DNA from: Cervus elaphus | Taxonomy: Eukaryota; Chordata; Mammalia; Artiodactyla; Cervidae | Assembly: GCF_910594005.1 (NCBI RefSeq) | Contig: NC_057828.1 | Span: 4,600,235-4,664,234 of the forward strand | Reading direction: 5' to 3' | DNA: 64,000 nucleotides | Shown here: positions 23,244-34,490 of the stretch, in pieces | Position numbering within the stretch: the first letter of the stretch is position 1 | Layout of the letters: the number at the start of each line of letters is the position of its first letter | Program-made: the position numbers and the translations under genes | The notes under the pieces: generated by a model | What the model was told of the DNA's origin: nothing | The model's database searches: none | The model's input: only the letters and a program-made list of their open reading frames with translations

Positions 23244-23821
23244 TATACAGCTTTAATGTACTCCTTTCCCCGTTTGGAACCAGTCTGTTGTTCCATGTCC
23301 AGTTCTAGCTGTTGCTTCCTGGCCTGGATATAGGTTTCTCAAGAGGCAGGTCAGGTGGTCTGGTATTCCCATCTTTTTCAGAATTTTCCACAGTTTGTTG
23401 TGATACACACAGTTAAAGGCTTTGGCATAGTCAATAAAGCAGAAATAGATGTTTTTCTGGAACTCTCTTGCTTTTTTGATGATCCAATGGATGTTGGCAA
23501 TTTGATCTCTGGTTCCTCTGCCTTTTCTAAAACCATCTTTAACATCTGGAAGTTCTCAGTTCATGTATTGCTAAAGCCTGGCTTGGAGAATTTTGAGCAT
23601 TACTCTACTAGCATGTGAGATGAGTGCAACTATGCAGTAGTTTGAGCATTCTTTGGCATTACCTTTCTTTGGGATTGGAATGAAAACTGACCTTTTCCAG
23701 TCCTGCAGCCACTGCTAAGTTTTCCAAATTTGCTGACATATTGAGTGCAGCACTTTCACAGCATCATCTTTTAGGATTTGAAATAGCTCAACTGCAATTC
23801 CATCACCTCCACTAGCTTTGT

Positions 23822-24202
23822 TCATATTATGCTTCCTAAGGCCCACTTGACTTCACATTCCAGGATGTCTGGCTCTAGATGAGTGATCACACCATTGTGA
23901 TTAACTGGGTCATGAAGATCTTTTTTGTACAGTTCTTCTGTGTATTCTTGCCACCTCTTCTTAATATCTTCTGCTTCTGTCAGGTCCATACCATTTCTGT
24001 CCTTTATTGAGCCCATCTTTGCATGAAATATTCCCTTTGTATCTCTAATTTTCTTGAAGAGATCTCTAGTCTTTCCCATTCTATTGTTTTCCTCTATTTC
24101 TTTGTACTGATCTCTGAGGATGGCTTTCTTATCTCTCCTTGCTATTCTTTGGAACTCTTCATTCAAATGGGTATATCTTGCCTTTTCTACTTTGCTTTTC
24201 AC
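23822..24202 (-). pseudogene. BovB ORF2 linker-region remnant
   Basis: 126 codons between the endonuclease and RT domains: EEFQRIARRDKKAI, NRMGKTRDLFKKIRDTKGIF, MGSIKDRNGMDLTEAEDI and ILECEVKWALGSI. Same BovB as above. Confidence 0.88.
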
Positions 24203-24687
24203 TTCTCTTCTTTTCTTAGGTATTTGTAAGTACTCCTCAGACAGCTACTTTGCTTTTTTGCATTTCTTTTTCTTGGGGATGGTCTTGATCCCTGTCTCCT
24301 GTACAATGTCACGAACCTCTGTCCATAGTTCATCAGGTAATCTGTCTATCAGATCTAGTCCTTTAAATCTATTTCTCACCTCCACTGTATAATCATAAGG
24401 GATTTGACTTAGGTCACAGCTGAATGGTCTAGTGGTTTCCCCCACTTTCTTCAATTTAAGTCTGAATTTGGCAATAAGGAGGTCATCATCTGAGCCACAA
24501 TCTGCTTCCAGTCTTTTTTTTTTCAGACTGTATAGAGCTTCTCCTCTTTGGCTGCAAATAATATAATCAATCTGATTTTGATGTTGACCATCTGGTGATG
24601 TCCATGTGTAGTCTTCTCTTGTGTTGTTAGAAGAGGGTGTTTGCTATGACCAGTGCGGTTTTTTTTGTTTTTTGTTTTTTTGTTTTT

Positions 24688-25374
24688 TTAGCAAAACTCT
24701 ATTAGCCTTTGCCCTCCTTCATTCTGTCCTCCAAGGCCAAATTTGCCTATTACTCCAGGTGTTTCTTGACTTCCTACTTTTGCATTCCAGTCTCCTATAA
24801 TGAAAAGGACATCTTTTTTGGGTGTTAGTTCTAAAAGGTCTTGTAGGTCTTCATAGAACCGTTCAACTTCAGCTTCTTCAGCATTACTGGTCAGGGTGTA
24901 GACTTGTATTACCGTTATATTGAATGGTTTACCTTGGAAACAAACAGAGATCATTCTGTCTTTTTTGAGATTGCGTCCAAGTACTGCATTTTGGACTCTC
25001 CTGTTGACTATGATGGATCCTCTATTTCTTCTAAGGGATTACTGCCTACAGTAGTAGATATAATGGTCATCTGAATTAAATTCACCCATTCCAGTCCATT
25101 TTAGTTCATGGATTCCTAGAATGTCTACGTTCACTCTTGCCATTTCCTGTTTGACCACTTCCAGTTTGCCTTGATTCATGGACCTAACATTCCAGGTTGC
25201 TATGTAATATTGCTCTTTACAGCACCAGACCTTGGCAGTGTTAGACACGTCTGTTTCTGCAGCCACAGTCAAATGGCCCTCTCTGCATATCTTCACTGCC
25301 ACCAGCCCCCTACTTGTCCCTGGAATCTTTGCCAGTGCTTCTGTTCCCCAGTCCTGCCCTGCACTGCAGGCCAA
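24688..25374 (-). pseudogene. BovB endonuclease-domain remnant
   Basis: Two open stretches. The 25039-25374 stretch has IATWNVRSMNQGKLEVVKQE and GISELKW-type (here GIHELKW) sequence. The 24688-24954 stretch has ISVCFQGKPFNIT and the active-site block IIGDWNAKVGSQETPG. These are APE-like endonuclease motifs of RTE elements. A frame break separates them. The upstream codons of the 25039-25374 stretch beyond 25231 belong to L1 leader, not BovB. Confidence 0.88.
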
Positions 25375-26261
25375 AGTTTGCTTGGTAGGGGCTTGTGTGG
25401 ATCTTTCTCAGCTCCCTGACCCTACCCTCTGCATTGTGGAGACTTGTGTGGGCTTCCCTCAGCCCCCTGAGCTCACCTTCTATGTCCTGTCACATGATTT
25501 GGCTCACCAGGCCATCCTGCTATGTCACGGGCCTGTGTGCATTTGTCTCAGCCCTCGGGGCCTGTCGTCTACGTCGCAGGGTTTCTGCACACTTGCTTTG
25601 GCTCACTGGCCCGGCTTCTATGTCACGGAGCTGTGTGCATATGTCTCCGGTCCCCGGGCTTGCTGTCTGCATCGCGGCGCTTGCGTGCGCTGGTCTTGGC
25701 CTCCCAGGCCTGCCCTCTGTCACAGGGTTTGTGTGCACTTGCTTCAGCTCACCAGGCCCACCCTCTATGTTGTGGGGCTTGTTTTGGTTCCCTAGGCCCA
25801 CCCTCTGTGCCACAAGGGTTTTGTGTGCTGGAGAGGTTTGTATGCGGCACCTCTCTTGGCACTCTGGTCCTGTCGTCCCTGCTGTGGGGCTTCTGTGGGC
25901 TTCTCTCTGTTCCCCAAGCTCACTGTCTGGTCGAGGCCATGGTCCATGAGCTGTTTATGGGCTGAGAAGTGCAGCTTCCTCTATTCTGCCCTTTAAGTCT
26001 CTGCTTTGCCTGTCTTTCTGAGATTCCATGGCTCTCCCTTGAGCCTCCCTGTGACGGAGCTTCCAGTGCATGGGAACTCTTCCTGCTTCAGGACTCCCTC
26101 CCTCCCTCAGGGCAAAAGCTCCCATCCAGAAATTCTCTGTCTTTTCCCATTTTATGCCTCCATCCTCTCTCCTACCTCATCCCAGGGAGCTTAGCCTGCC
26201 CCCCTGGAGGCCTGGGGTCTTCTACTCTCGCCTAGAGGTTGCTTTGTAAGACTTGTTCTGT
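25243..26261 (-). promoter_or_regulatory. L1 5'UTR with about 49-bp tandem monomers (probable L1 promoter)
   Basis: GC- and CpG-rich, unlike its surroundings. Between about 25390 and 25945 a unit of about 48-51 bp repeats nine to ten times. Unit starts (CTTGTGTG/CTGTGTGC) lie near 25392, 25443, 25532, 25582, 25630, 25680, 25728, 25777 and 25819. L1 5'UTRs carry the internal Pol II promoter, and monomer arrays are known in mouse L1. Promoter function here is inference. Long open frames in this block (up to 187 codons) are side effects of composition. Confidence 0.75.
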
Positions 26262-26746
26262 ATCTTGATGAATTTTGTCTTTTTTTTTTTTCCATTTATT
26301 TTTATTAGTTGAAAGCTAATTACTTTACAATATTGTAGTGGTTTTTGCCATACATTGACATGAATAAGCCATGGATTTACATGTGTTCCCCATCCCGATC
26401 CCCCCTCCCACCTCCTTCTCCATCCCATCCCTCTGGGCCTTCCCAGTGCACCAGCCCTGAGCACTTGTCTCATGCATCCAACCTGGGCTGGTGATCTGTT
26501 TCACCCTTGATAGTATACTTGTTTCAATGCTGTTCCCTCAGAACACCCCACCCTCGCCTTCTCCCACAGAATCCCAAAGTCTGTTCTGTACATCTGTGTC
26601 TCTTTTTCTGTTTTGCATATAGGGTTATCGTTACCATCTTTTTAAATTCCATATATATGCATTAGTATACTGTATTGGTCTTTATCTTTCTGGCTTACTT
26701 CACTCTGTGTAATGGGCTCCAGTTTCATCCATCTTGATGAGTTTTG
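26262..26746 (-). mobile_element. 5'-truncated L1 3' end, 16-bp TSD
   Basis: The insert is 26278-26730 (453 bp), with a poly-T start on the plus strand. The TSD is ATCTTGATGAATTTTG (26262-26277) versus ATCTTGATGAGTTTTG (26731-26746), one mismatch. It sits in the 5'UTR of the long L1. The C-rich tract on the plus strand is the L1 3'UTR G-rich region. Confidence 0.93.
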
Positions 26747-26811
26747 ATGTATTTGTGGGGAGGCTGGAGATCTCCCTGTGTTACTCCACCATCTTCGTCC
26801 ACCTTCCCACT

Positions 26812-27419
26812 CCTAGTTTTTTAAGGACTCTCCATACTGTTCTCCATAATGTTTGTATCTGTTTGCATTCCTACCAACAGTGTAAGAGGGGTCCTTGTTT
26901 TCCACAGCCTCTCCAGCATTTATTGTTTGTACACTTTTTGATGATGACCGTTCTGACTGGTGAGATGATGCCTCATTGTGGTTTTGATTTGCATTTCTCT
27001 AATAATGAGTGATGTTGAGCATCTTTTCACGTGTTTATTAGCCATCTGTATGTCATTTTTGGAGAAATGTCTGTTTAGGTCTTCTGCCCACATTTCCATT
27101 GGGTTGTTTGCTTTTCTGGTATTGAGCTATATGAGCTGCTCATATATTTTGGAAATTAATTCTTTGTCAAATTTTTCATTTGCTATTATTTTCTACCATT
27201 CTGAGGTTTGTGTTTTTTTTTTTGTTTTCCATTACTCTAGGAGATAAATCATAGAGGATCTTGCAGTGATTTATGTCAGAGAGTGTGCTCTGCCTATGTT
27301 TTTCTCTAAGAGTTTTATAGTTTGTGGTCTTATGTTTAAGTCTTTAATCCATTTTGAGTTTATTTTTGTGTATGGTATTAGAAAGTTTTCTAATTTCATT
27401 CTTCTACACATAGTTGACA
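26812..27419 (-). mobile_element. L1 ORF2 C-terminal fragment, antisense
   Basis: Contains TTTTAAGGACTCTCCATACT, TTGGAGAAATGTCTGTTTAG and the ATCCATTTTGAGTTTATTTT block of antisense L1 ORF2. It joins head-on to a sense L1 at 27420 without an obvious TSD. Confidence 0.8.
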
Positions 27420-27699
27420 GTCAAACAGTCCTCTTCAGTCTAATAGACACCAAGTTCAAAAGGAGGTGGTGAAAATACTGAAGGAATTAAGAATGGCTAT
27501 GGACAGAAATGCACATTACTGTAAAAAGGAATGAGACACTATAAGGAATAGGCAAGAAAAATTAGAAAGTTCATTTTCCAAGATTAAAGCTGAGCTAAAG
27601 GCAATGAATACTGGAAAGTATAGTGCAGAAGAATGAAGAAGTGGTCTGGAAGATAGAATAATGGAGATTACCTAATCAGCATGGCAACTAGAAAGACAA

Positions 27700-27894
27700 A
27701 TGAATAAAATTGAAAGCCGCATACAAGACCTATGGGGTAACATAAAGCATGCCAATCTACACATAATAGTGATTCCAGAAGGAGAAGAAAAAGAAAAGGT
27801 GATTAAAAATGTATTTGAAGAAATTATGGCTGGAAACTTCCCAAACCTAAAGATGTCCAGATATGGGAAGCACAAAGGTTCCCAAAGAAGATGA
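27700..27894 (+). pseudogene. L1 ORF1p remnant
   Basis: 64 codons, RIQDLWGNIKHANLHIIVIP then EGEEKEKVIKNVFEEIMAGN, matching the ORF1p region after the coiled coil. An older copy than the ORF1 at 20738-20926. Confidence 0.85.
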
Positions 27895-28539
27895 ACACAA
27901 ACACATAAACCAAGATATGTTATACATAAAATGACAAAAGTTAAAGAGACAATTCAAAAGCAGAAACAGCAAAATAAATTAAAAGGAAAATCTCCATGAA
28001 GTGATAGCTGATTTCTCTACAGAAACATTGCAGGGCAAAAGGGAGAGAAAAATATATTCAGAGTCTTGAAAGGGAATAGTCTGCAACACAGGATAGTCTA
28101 CCCAGCATGATTATCATTTAGATTAGAAGGTGAGATAAAGGATTTATCAGACAAGCAAAAATGAAAAGAATACAACAATATGAAACCTATCCTATAAGAA
28201 ATATTGAAAGGTTTTCCCTAAATAGAAAAGAAGTAAGATACAGGAAAAAAGAAATCACAATTAGAAAATAAATCACTTAGCCATTATATAAATCAAAAAA
28301 GAAAAAAAGCTATTTGTTAAAGCAATGATAAACACATGGAACAGCAAAGGGATAAACATTAGGGTGTAAAAGAGGACATCAAAACCATAAAATGTGGGGG
28401 AGGAGAGTAAGAAAATGTCATTTTATTTTTTTAGAATGTCTTTGAACTTACATGACTATCAGTCTAAAGCAAGCAGATATAGGAAGGGGTTAATATACTT
28501 GAAAAATGGGATAACCTGAAATCGAAAACATAAAATAGA

Positions 28540-28575
28540 TTCACACACACACAGACACAGACACACAGACACACA

Positions 28576-28613
<38 letters not shown>
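28540..28613 (+). repeat. (CA)n / (CACAGA)n microsatellite
   Basis: An interrupted ACACAGACAC tract becomes pure CA for about 36 bp. It lies in the old L1 between ORF1 and ORF2. Confidence 0.95.
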
Positions 28614-28617
<4 letters not shown>

Positions 28618-28978
28618 AAGAGAATACAAGCATACAATAAAACCATCATCAAACCATAAAAAGTAAAACAAAAGAATGAAACAGTGGAGAAATATAGAAT
28701 CAACTGAAAAACAAGGCTTAAAATGGCAGTAAATACATATTTATCAATATTTAACTTAAATGTCAATAGACTAAATGCTCCAACCAAAAGACATAGAGTG
28801 GCAGACTGGAAAGAAAAACAAGAGTCTACAACATGTTGCCTCTAAGAGACCCATTTTACGGCAAAGGAAACACATAGATTGAAAGAGAGGGGATGGGAAA
28901 AGATATTTCATGCAAATGGAAATGATAAAAAAGCAGAGATCACAATATTCAGACAAAATAAACTTGAAAACAAGGTGG

Positions 28979-29089
28979 GTGCTTGCTTCAGCAGCACATA
29001 TACTAAATTTGGAATGAAATAGAAAATTAGCATGGCCTCTGCACAAGATGACAATGAATTATGAATTTGTGAAGAGCTCCGTGTTTTTT
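28979..29089 (+). pseudogene. RNU6P: U6 snRNA pseudogene (part of chimera)
   Basis: Starts GTGCTTGCTTCAGCAGCACA and keeps TATACTAAA, TTAGCATGGCC, CTGCACAAGATGACA, GAATTTGTGAAG and a terminal T run. Compared with functional U6 there are many substitutions, including in the ACAGAGA-type segment (AATAGAAAATTAG), so it cannot act in splicing. The left end is full length. Confidence 0.93.
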
Positions 29090-29220
29090 GCTCAAGAGGA
29101 AGGGGACATATGTATACCTATACCTATGGCTGATTCATGTTGATGTATGGCAGAAACCAACTCAATATTCTAAACCAATCATCCTTCAATTAAAAATAAA
29201 TAAATAAATAAATAAATAAA
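28979..29220 (+). mobile_element. U6-L1 chimeric retrocopy
   Basis: 28979-29089 is a U6 snRNA copy (see separate entry). It runs at once into an L1 3'UTR end (GCTGATTCATGTTGATGTAT, CCTTCAATTAAAAATAAATA) and a (TAAA)n tail to about 29220. Candidate TSDs are AAAACAAGGTGGG before and AAAACCAAAGTGGG after, about 12-13 bp with two differences. This is the known layout of U6-L1 chimeras made by template switching of the L1 RT. Confidence 0.85.
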
Positions 29221-29224
29221 ACCA

Positions 29225-29460
29225 AAGTGGGATATCAGATCCCACATGTCACAGAGAGACTAAGGCTGTGGGTCAAACTGCTGGGCCTATGTGCCACAAC
29301 TACTGAAGCCCACACAATCTGGAGCCCATGAGACACAACTGCTGAGCCTGAATGCCACAGCTAGACACTCTAAGTGCGAAAACAAATGATTCCTGCATGA
29401 CATAATGAAGATCGCACATGCTGTAACCGAGACCTGAGGCAGCCAAATAATGAATTTTTT
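29225..29460 (+). mobile_element. CHR-type SINE (cetartiodactyl), 5'-truncated
   Basis: Begins GATCCCACATGTCACAGAG, then GGCCTATGTGCCACAACTAC and TGAAGCCCACACAATCTGGA, and ends GAGGCAGCCAAATAATGAAT with T/A tail. The repeating GCCACAACTACTGAGCC theme is typical of CHR SINEs found in ruminants, hippos and whales. It sits in old L1 endonuclease sequence that resumes at 29461. Confidence 0.78.
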
Positions 29461-29803
29461 AAAAGGCATAAAGAAAGATACCATATAATGATAAAAGATC
29501 AATACGAAAGGAGGATTTTACACTTGTCAACATATATGCAACTAATATAGGAGCACCCAAATACATAAAACAAATACTAACCGACAGAAAGGGAGAATTG
29601 ACAAGAATACAATAATAGTAGGAGACTTTAACATACCACTCACATCAATGGACAGGTGTTTGAGGCAGAAAACCAATAAGGCAGCAGAGATCATAAATGA
29701 TACTATAAAACAGACAGTCGACATTGGCAGCACTTTACATTAAAATAATAGAACACACATACTTTTCAGGTGTACATGGAATATTTACTAATATTAACCA
29801 CAT

Positions 29804-29894
29804 ACTAGCCTGGAAAATCCCATGGACCTGGAGCCTGGTAGGCTACTGTTCATGGGGTCGCAAAGAGTAGGACACGACTGAACGACTTCACTAG
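29804..29894 (+). mobile_element. BovA fragment, 81 bp, TSD ACTAG
   Basis: The insert is 29809-29889 (CCTGGAAAATCCCATGG to GAACGACTTC). ACTAG flanks it at 29804-29808 and 29890-29894. The old L1 ORF2 continues on both sides (ACCACATACTAG then GGCACAAAACAAATCTC). Confidence 0.85.
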
Positions 29895-29922
29895 GGCACA
29901 AAACAAATCTCAGTAATTTTGT

Positions 29923-31905
29923 TTTTCAGTTGCTAAGTCCTGTCCAACTCTTTGCAACCCCATGGACTGCAACGTGCCAGGCTTCCTTGTTCATCACTAT
30001 CTCCCTGAGATTGCTCAAACACATGTCCATTGATTTGGTGATGCCATCCAACCATCTCATTCTCTGTTGCCCTCTTCTCCTCCTGCCCACAATCTTTCCC
30101 AGCATCAGGTTCTTTTCCAATGAGTTGGCTTGTCTCATCATGTGGCCAAAGTATTGGGGCTTCAGTTTCAGCATCAGTCCTTCCAATGAATATTCAGGGT
30201 TGATTTCCTTTAGGATTGACTGATTTGGTCTCCTTGCTATCCAAGGGACTCTCAAGAGTCTGCTCCAGCATCACAGTTTGAAAGCATCAGTTCTTCAGCA
30301 CTCAGCCTTCTTTATGTTTTCACTTTTTTCTCTTCTATTTGCTATGAAGTGATGGGACCAGATGCCATGATCTTTGTTCTTTGATTGTTGAGTTTTGAGC
30401 CAGCTTTTTCCACTCTCCTCTTTCACTTTCATCAAGACGCTGAAGAAGTTCCTCAAGAAGTTCTTCTTTACTTGCTGCTATTAGGATGGTATCATCTGCA
30501 TTTCTGAAGTTGCTGATATTTCTCCCATCAATCTTGATTCCAGCTTGTGATTCATCCAGCCCAGCATTTCACATGATGTGTTCTGCATAGAATTTAACAG
30601 GGTGACAATATACAACCTTGAAGTATTCCTTTCCCAATTTTGAACCAGTCCATTTTTCCATGTCTGATTCTAATTGTTGCTTCTTGACCTGCATACGGGT
30701 TTTTCAGGAGGCAGGTAAGGTGATTTGGTTTCTCATCTCTTTAAGAATTTCCCACAGTTTGTTGTGACAACTGATCACAATTTCCAGAATGTGGAAAGCC
30801 TTTAGTGTAGGCTTTGGTGTAGTCAGTGAAGTAGATGTTTTTCTGGAATTCCCTTGCTTTCTCTATGATCCAGTAAATGTTGGCAATTTGATCTCTGGTT
30901 CCTCTGCCTTTTCTAAATGCTCACATTACTGTTGAAGCTAAGTTTGAAGGATTTTGAAAATGACCTTGCTGGAATGTGAAATGAGAGCAATTGTATAGTA
31001 GTTTGAACATTCTTTTTGCCCTTCTTTGGGACTGGAATGAAAACTGACATCTTCCTACCCTTGTGGCTGCTGCTGAGTTTTCCAAATTTGCTGGCATGTT
31101 GAGTATAGTACTTTAACAGCAGCATCTTTTAGGATCTGAAATAGCTCAGCTGGAATTCCAGCAACTCCACTAGCTTTGTTCATAGTAATGCTTCTTAAGG
31201 CCCATTTGACGTCACACTCCAGAATGCCTGGCTCTAGGTAAGTGACCACACCACTGTGGTTAACTGCATCATTAAGATCTTTTTTATACAGTTCTTCTGT
31301 GTATTCTTGCCACCTATTCTTAATCTCTTCTGCTTCTGTTAGGTTTTTTCCATTTCTGTCTTTTATTGTGCCCATTTTTCATGAAATGTTTCCTTGGTAT
31401 TTCCAATTTTCTTGAAAAGATTTTATTTCTTTTCAATTTTATTGTTTTCCTCTATTTCTTTGCATTGTTCACGTAGGAAGTCTTTATTATCTCTCCTTGT
31501 TTTTCTCTAGAACTCTGCATTCAGTTGGGTATATCTTTCCATTTCTCCTTTGCTTTTCACTTCTCTTCTCTTGTCAGCTCAATCACTTTGCATTCTTACA
31601 TTTCTTTTCCTTTGTAATGTTTTTGTTATGAACCTCTGTCCATAGATCTTCAGGCACTCTGTCTATCAGACCTAAACCCTTGAATCTATTTGTCACTTCC
31701 ACTGTATCATCATAAGGGATTTGATTTAGGTCATACCTGAATGTCCTAGTGCTTTTCCCTACTTTTTTCAATTTTAGTCTGAATTTTGAAATACGGAGGT
31801 AGTGCAATAAGACATGAGCCACAGTCAATTCCAGGTCTTGTTTTTGCTGACTGTATGTAGCTTCTCTCTCGTTGGCTTCAAAGAGTGTAATCAATATAAT
31901 TTCAG
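29923..31905 (-). mobile_element. BovB, long 3' part, degraded
   Basis: Reads from the complement of the 3' end (CAGTTGCTAAGTCCTGTCCA) through RT to the linker and part of the endonuclease region (ending AATCAATATAATTTCAG). Near 30317 roughly 200 bp are missing. The catalytic box reads NADD (30491-30502). Remnants: 29926-30255 (RT tail) and 31055-31375 (KDRNGKNLTEAEEIKNRWQE). Confidence 0.9.
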
Positions 31906-33469
31906 CATTCAAAAAATTCAAGAGTATAGAAATTATTTTAAGCATTTGCTCTGAGCACAATGGCATGAAACTTAAAATCAACCACAGAAAAACAAATGGG
32001 GGTGGGGAAGCGATTACATGGAGGCTGTTATTTCATTTTAATAATGCAACTAAAAAACTAATGGGACAACAAAAAAAAAAGAAAAAATCAATAAGGGGGT
32101 TAAAAAATTCTCTAAGGTAAATGACAATGAAAACACAACCATACAAAACCTATGGGATACAACAAAGCAGTTATTAGAGGGAAGTTCATAGAAATACAAA
32201 CTTTCTTTCAAAACAAGAACAATTTCAAATAAACAACCAAAACAACCACCTGAGAAAGCTAGAAAAAGAGTTAAAACCTAAACTTAGCAAAAGGATGTAA
32301 ATAATAAAGATCAGAGAGGAGATAAATAAAATAGATTTAAAAAATAGAAAAAATCAATAAAATCAAGAACTGGTTCTTTGATTGAGTAGACAAAACTGAT
32401 AATCCCCTCACTGGAATCAGCAATAAGAAAAGAGAGAGAACCCAAATAAATAAAATAAGAAGTGAAAAAAGAGCAATATCAACCAATACTACAGAAAAGC
32501 AAGCAAGCAAGCAAACAAACAAAGCATGAGAATATAATGAACATTATATGCTAACAAATTTGACTACCTAGAAGAAATGGACAATGTAAACGTACAGCCT
32601 ATCCAAGTTGAGTCAAGAAGTAGATAATCTGAACAGACTAATCACTAGAAGTGAAATAAAACCTGTAATTTTAAAAACTCTGTATAAACAAAAGTCCAAG
32701 ACCAGATGACTGTACAGGTGAATTCTTGGAGACATACAGAAAAAACTTGTACTAATCATTCTCTAACTCTTCCAAAAGACTGAAGAGAAGGCAACACTTT
32801 CAAAGACATTCTATGAAGCCATCATCATTCTGACACCAAAACCAAAGATCCTACCAAAAAATGAAAATTACAGGCCAATATCTTTGATTAATGTAAATGC
32901 AAAAATTCTCACTAAAATATTAGCAAAATGAATCCAACAACACATAAAAAAGATCATACAGCATGATCAAGTGGGATTCCTCCCAAGTTCACAAGGATGG
33001 TTCAACATGCATAAATCAATCTATGTGATATACCACATCAACAAAAGAAGACAAAAACCACATGATCATCTCAATAAATGCAGAAAAAGCACTTGAAGAA
33101 GTTCAACATCCATTCATGGTAAAAACTCTTAAAGTGCATATAGGGAGACTATGTCTCAACACAATAAAAGCTATTTATAACACAAACACTTGGAGATAAA
33201 CAATGTTACTAATTAATCAATGGATCTGTGAAGAAATCAAAGAGAAAATAAAATATACCTAGAGACAAATGACAACAAAAATACAGCAATCCAAAACCTA
33301 TTGGATAAGGAGAAGCAGTTCTAAGAGGAAATTTTATAGCAATACAACACTACTTCAAGAAGCAATAAAAACCTATCCTTACACCTAAAGCAACTAAAGA
33401 TAAAAGAACAAATAAAACACAAAGTAGTAGCAGGGAAGAAATCATAAAAATCAGAGCAGAGATAAATGG

Positions 33470-34490
33470 GATGGAAATACCAGACCACCTTATCTGCCTC
33501 CTGAGAAACCTGTATGCAGGTCAAGGAACAACAGTTAGAACCAGACATGGGACAATGGATGGGTTCAAAATTGGGAAAGGAGTACGTCAAGTCTGTATAT
33601 TGTCACCCTGCTTATTTAACTTCTGTGCAGAGTACATCATGTGAAATGGCAGGCCGGATGAAGCACAAGCTGGAATCAAGATTGCCGGGAGAAATATCAA
33701 TAACCTCAGATATACAGATGACACCACCCTTATGGCAGAAAGTGAAGAGGAACTAAAGAGCCTCTTGATCAAAGTGAAAGAGGGGAGTGAAAAAGCTGAC
33801 TTAAAACTCAACAGTTGAAAAGCTAAGATCATGGCATCTGGTCCCATCACTTCATAGCAAATAGATGGGGTACAATGGAAACAGTGACAGACTTTATTTT
33901 CTTGGGCTCCAAAATCACTGCATATGGTAACTGCAGCCATGAAATTAAAAGATGCTTAAAAGATGCTCCTTCAAAGAAAAGCTATGGCAAACCTAGACGA
34001 CATATTAAAAGCAGAGATGTCACTTTGCTGACAAAGGTCTGTATAGTCAAAGATATGGTTTTTCCAACATTCATGTATAGATGTGAGAGTTGGGCCATAA
34101 AGAAGGCTGAGCACTGAAGAATTGATGCTTTTGAACTGTGGTGTAGGAGAAGACTTGAGAGTCCCTTGGACTGCAAGAAGATCAAACCAGTTAATCATAA
34201 AGGAAATCAAACCTGGATATTCATTACAACTGATGATAAAGCTGAAACTCCAATACTCTGACCTCCTGATGTGAAGAGCCAGTTCACTGGAAAAGATACT
34301 GATGCAGGAAAGAAGGAAAGAAGGTAGGAGGAGAAGGAGATGACAGAAGATGAGATGGTTGGATGGCATCACCAACTCAATGGACATGAGTCTGAGCAAG
34401 CTCTAAAAGATGGTGAAGGACAAGGAAGCTTGACATGCTGCAGTCCATAGGGTCCCAAAGAGTTGGACATGACTGAGCAACTGAACAACA
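33470..34490 (+). mobile_element. BovB 3' part, sense
   Basis: Starts at the IPDHLICLLRNL region (TGGAAATACCAGACCACC) and ends TGACTGAGCAACTGAAC. The catalytic box has decayed to YTDD. Internal duplications and indels are present (AAAAGATGCTTAAAAGATGC at about 33946-33965). Confidence 0.9.

Larger units (their letters stand above)
22347..25242 (-). mobile_element. Long BovB with 11-bp TSD in L1 5'UTR
   Basis: The BovB is 22358-25231 (2874 bp), with TSD TTGGCAGTGTT at 22347-22357 and 25232-25242. The 3' end is at the left with short TTCAG repeats. It holds both the RT and the endonuclease part of ORF2 but lacks the extreme 5' part. It is among the least decayed BovB copies here. Confidence 0.95.
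14718..26809 (-). mobile_element. Near-complete bovine-type L1, broken by three insertions
   Basis: The 3'UTR is at the left (TTGATGGAAGGATAATTGCC). ORF2 then runs to about 20100, ORF1 to about 21200, a purine-rich leader from about 21440, and a CpG-rich tandem 5'UTR at 25243-26261. The 5' terminus is near 26809, where the plus strand ends ACTCCACCATCTTCGTCCAC (complement contains GAAGATGGTGGAG). Insertions at 17747-19021 (BovB +), 22358-25231 (BovB -) and 26278-26730 (L1 3' end) have TSDs whose flanks rejoin the L1. Without them the element is roughly 7.5 kb. Frame-disrupting changes are spread through both ORFs, so it is inactive. Confidence 0.88.
27420..33186 (+). mobile_element. Old L1 (outer), ORF1 to mid-ORF2
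   Basis: ORF1 remnants: the open stretch at 27700-27894 has NKIESRIQDLWGNIKHANLH then IIVIPEGEEKEKVI, the L1 ORF1p RRM start. ORF2 endonuclease and RT sequence follows. Carries a U6-L1 chimera, a CHR SINE, a BovA piece and a BovB. Interrupted at 33186 by a second L1 and resumes at 45851. Flanks AAGCTATTTATAACACAAA and AAGCTAATTATGAGAAAG are diverged copies of one L1 target sequence. Confidence 0.85.

Noticed and set aside
25390..25945. CRISPR-like regular array
   Set aside because: Units are diverged head-to-tail monomers without unique spacers, in a mammalian L1. Not CRISPR.
25232..25965. Overlapping open frames of 147-187 codons on the plus strand
   Set aside because: They lie in the GC-rich tandem 5'UTR of an antisense L1. 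Several frames are open at once because the repeat unit lacks stops. No protein similarity.
28979..29089. Functional U6 gene
   Set aside because: Many substitutions in conserved segments, no upstream PSE/TATA seen (old L1 sequence instead), and a fused L1 tail.
26812..33186. One L1 with a 5' inversion at 27420
   Set aside because: The antisense part is from the ORF2 C-terminal region, which lies downstream of the ORF1 part that follows. Twin priming would need an upstream segment. Two separate L1s are more likely.
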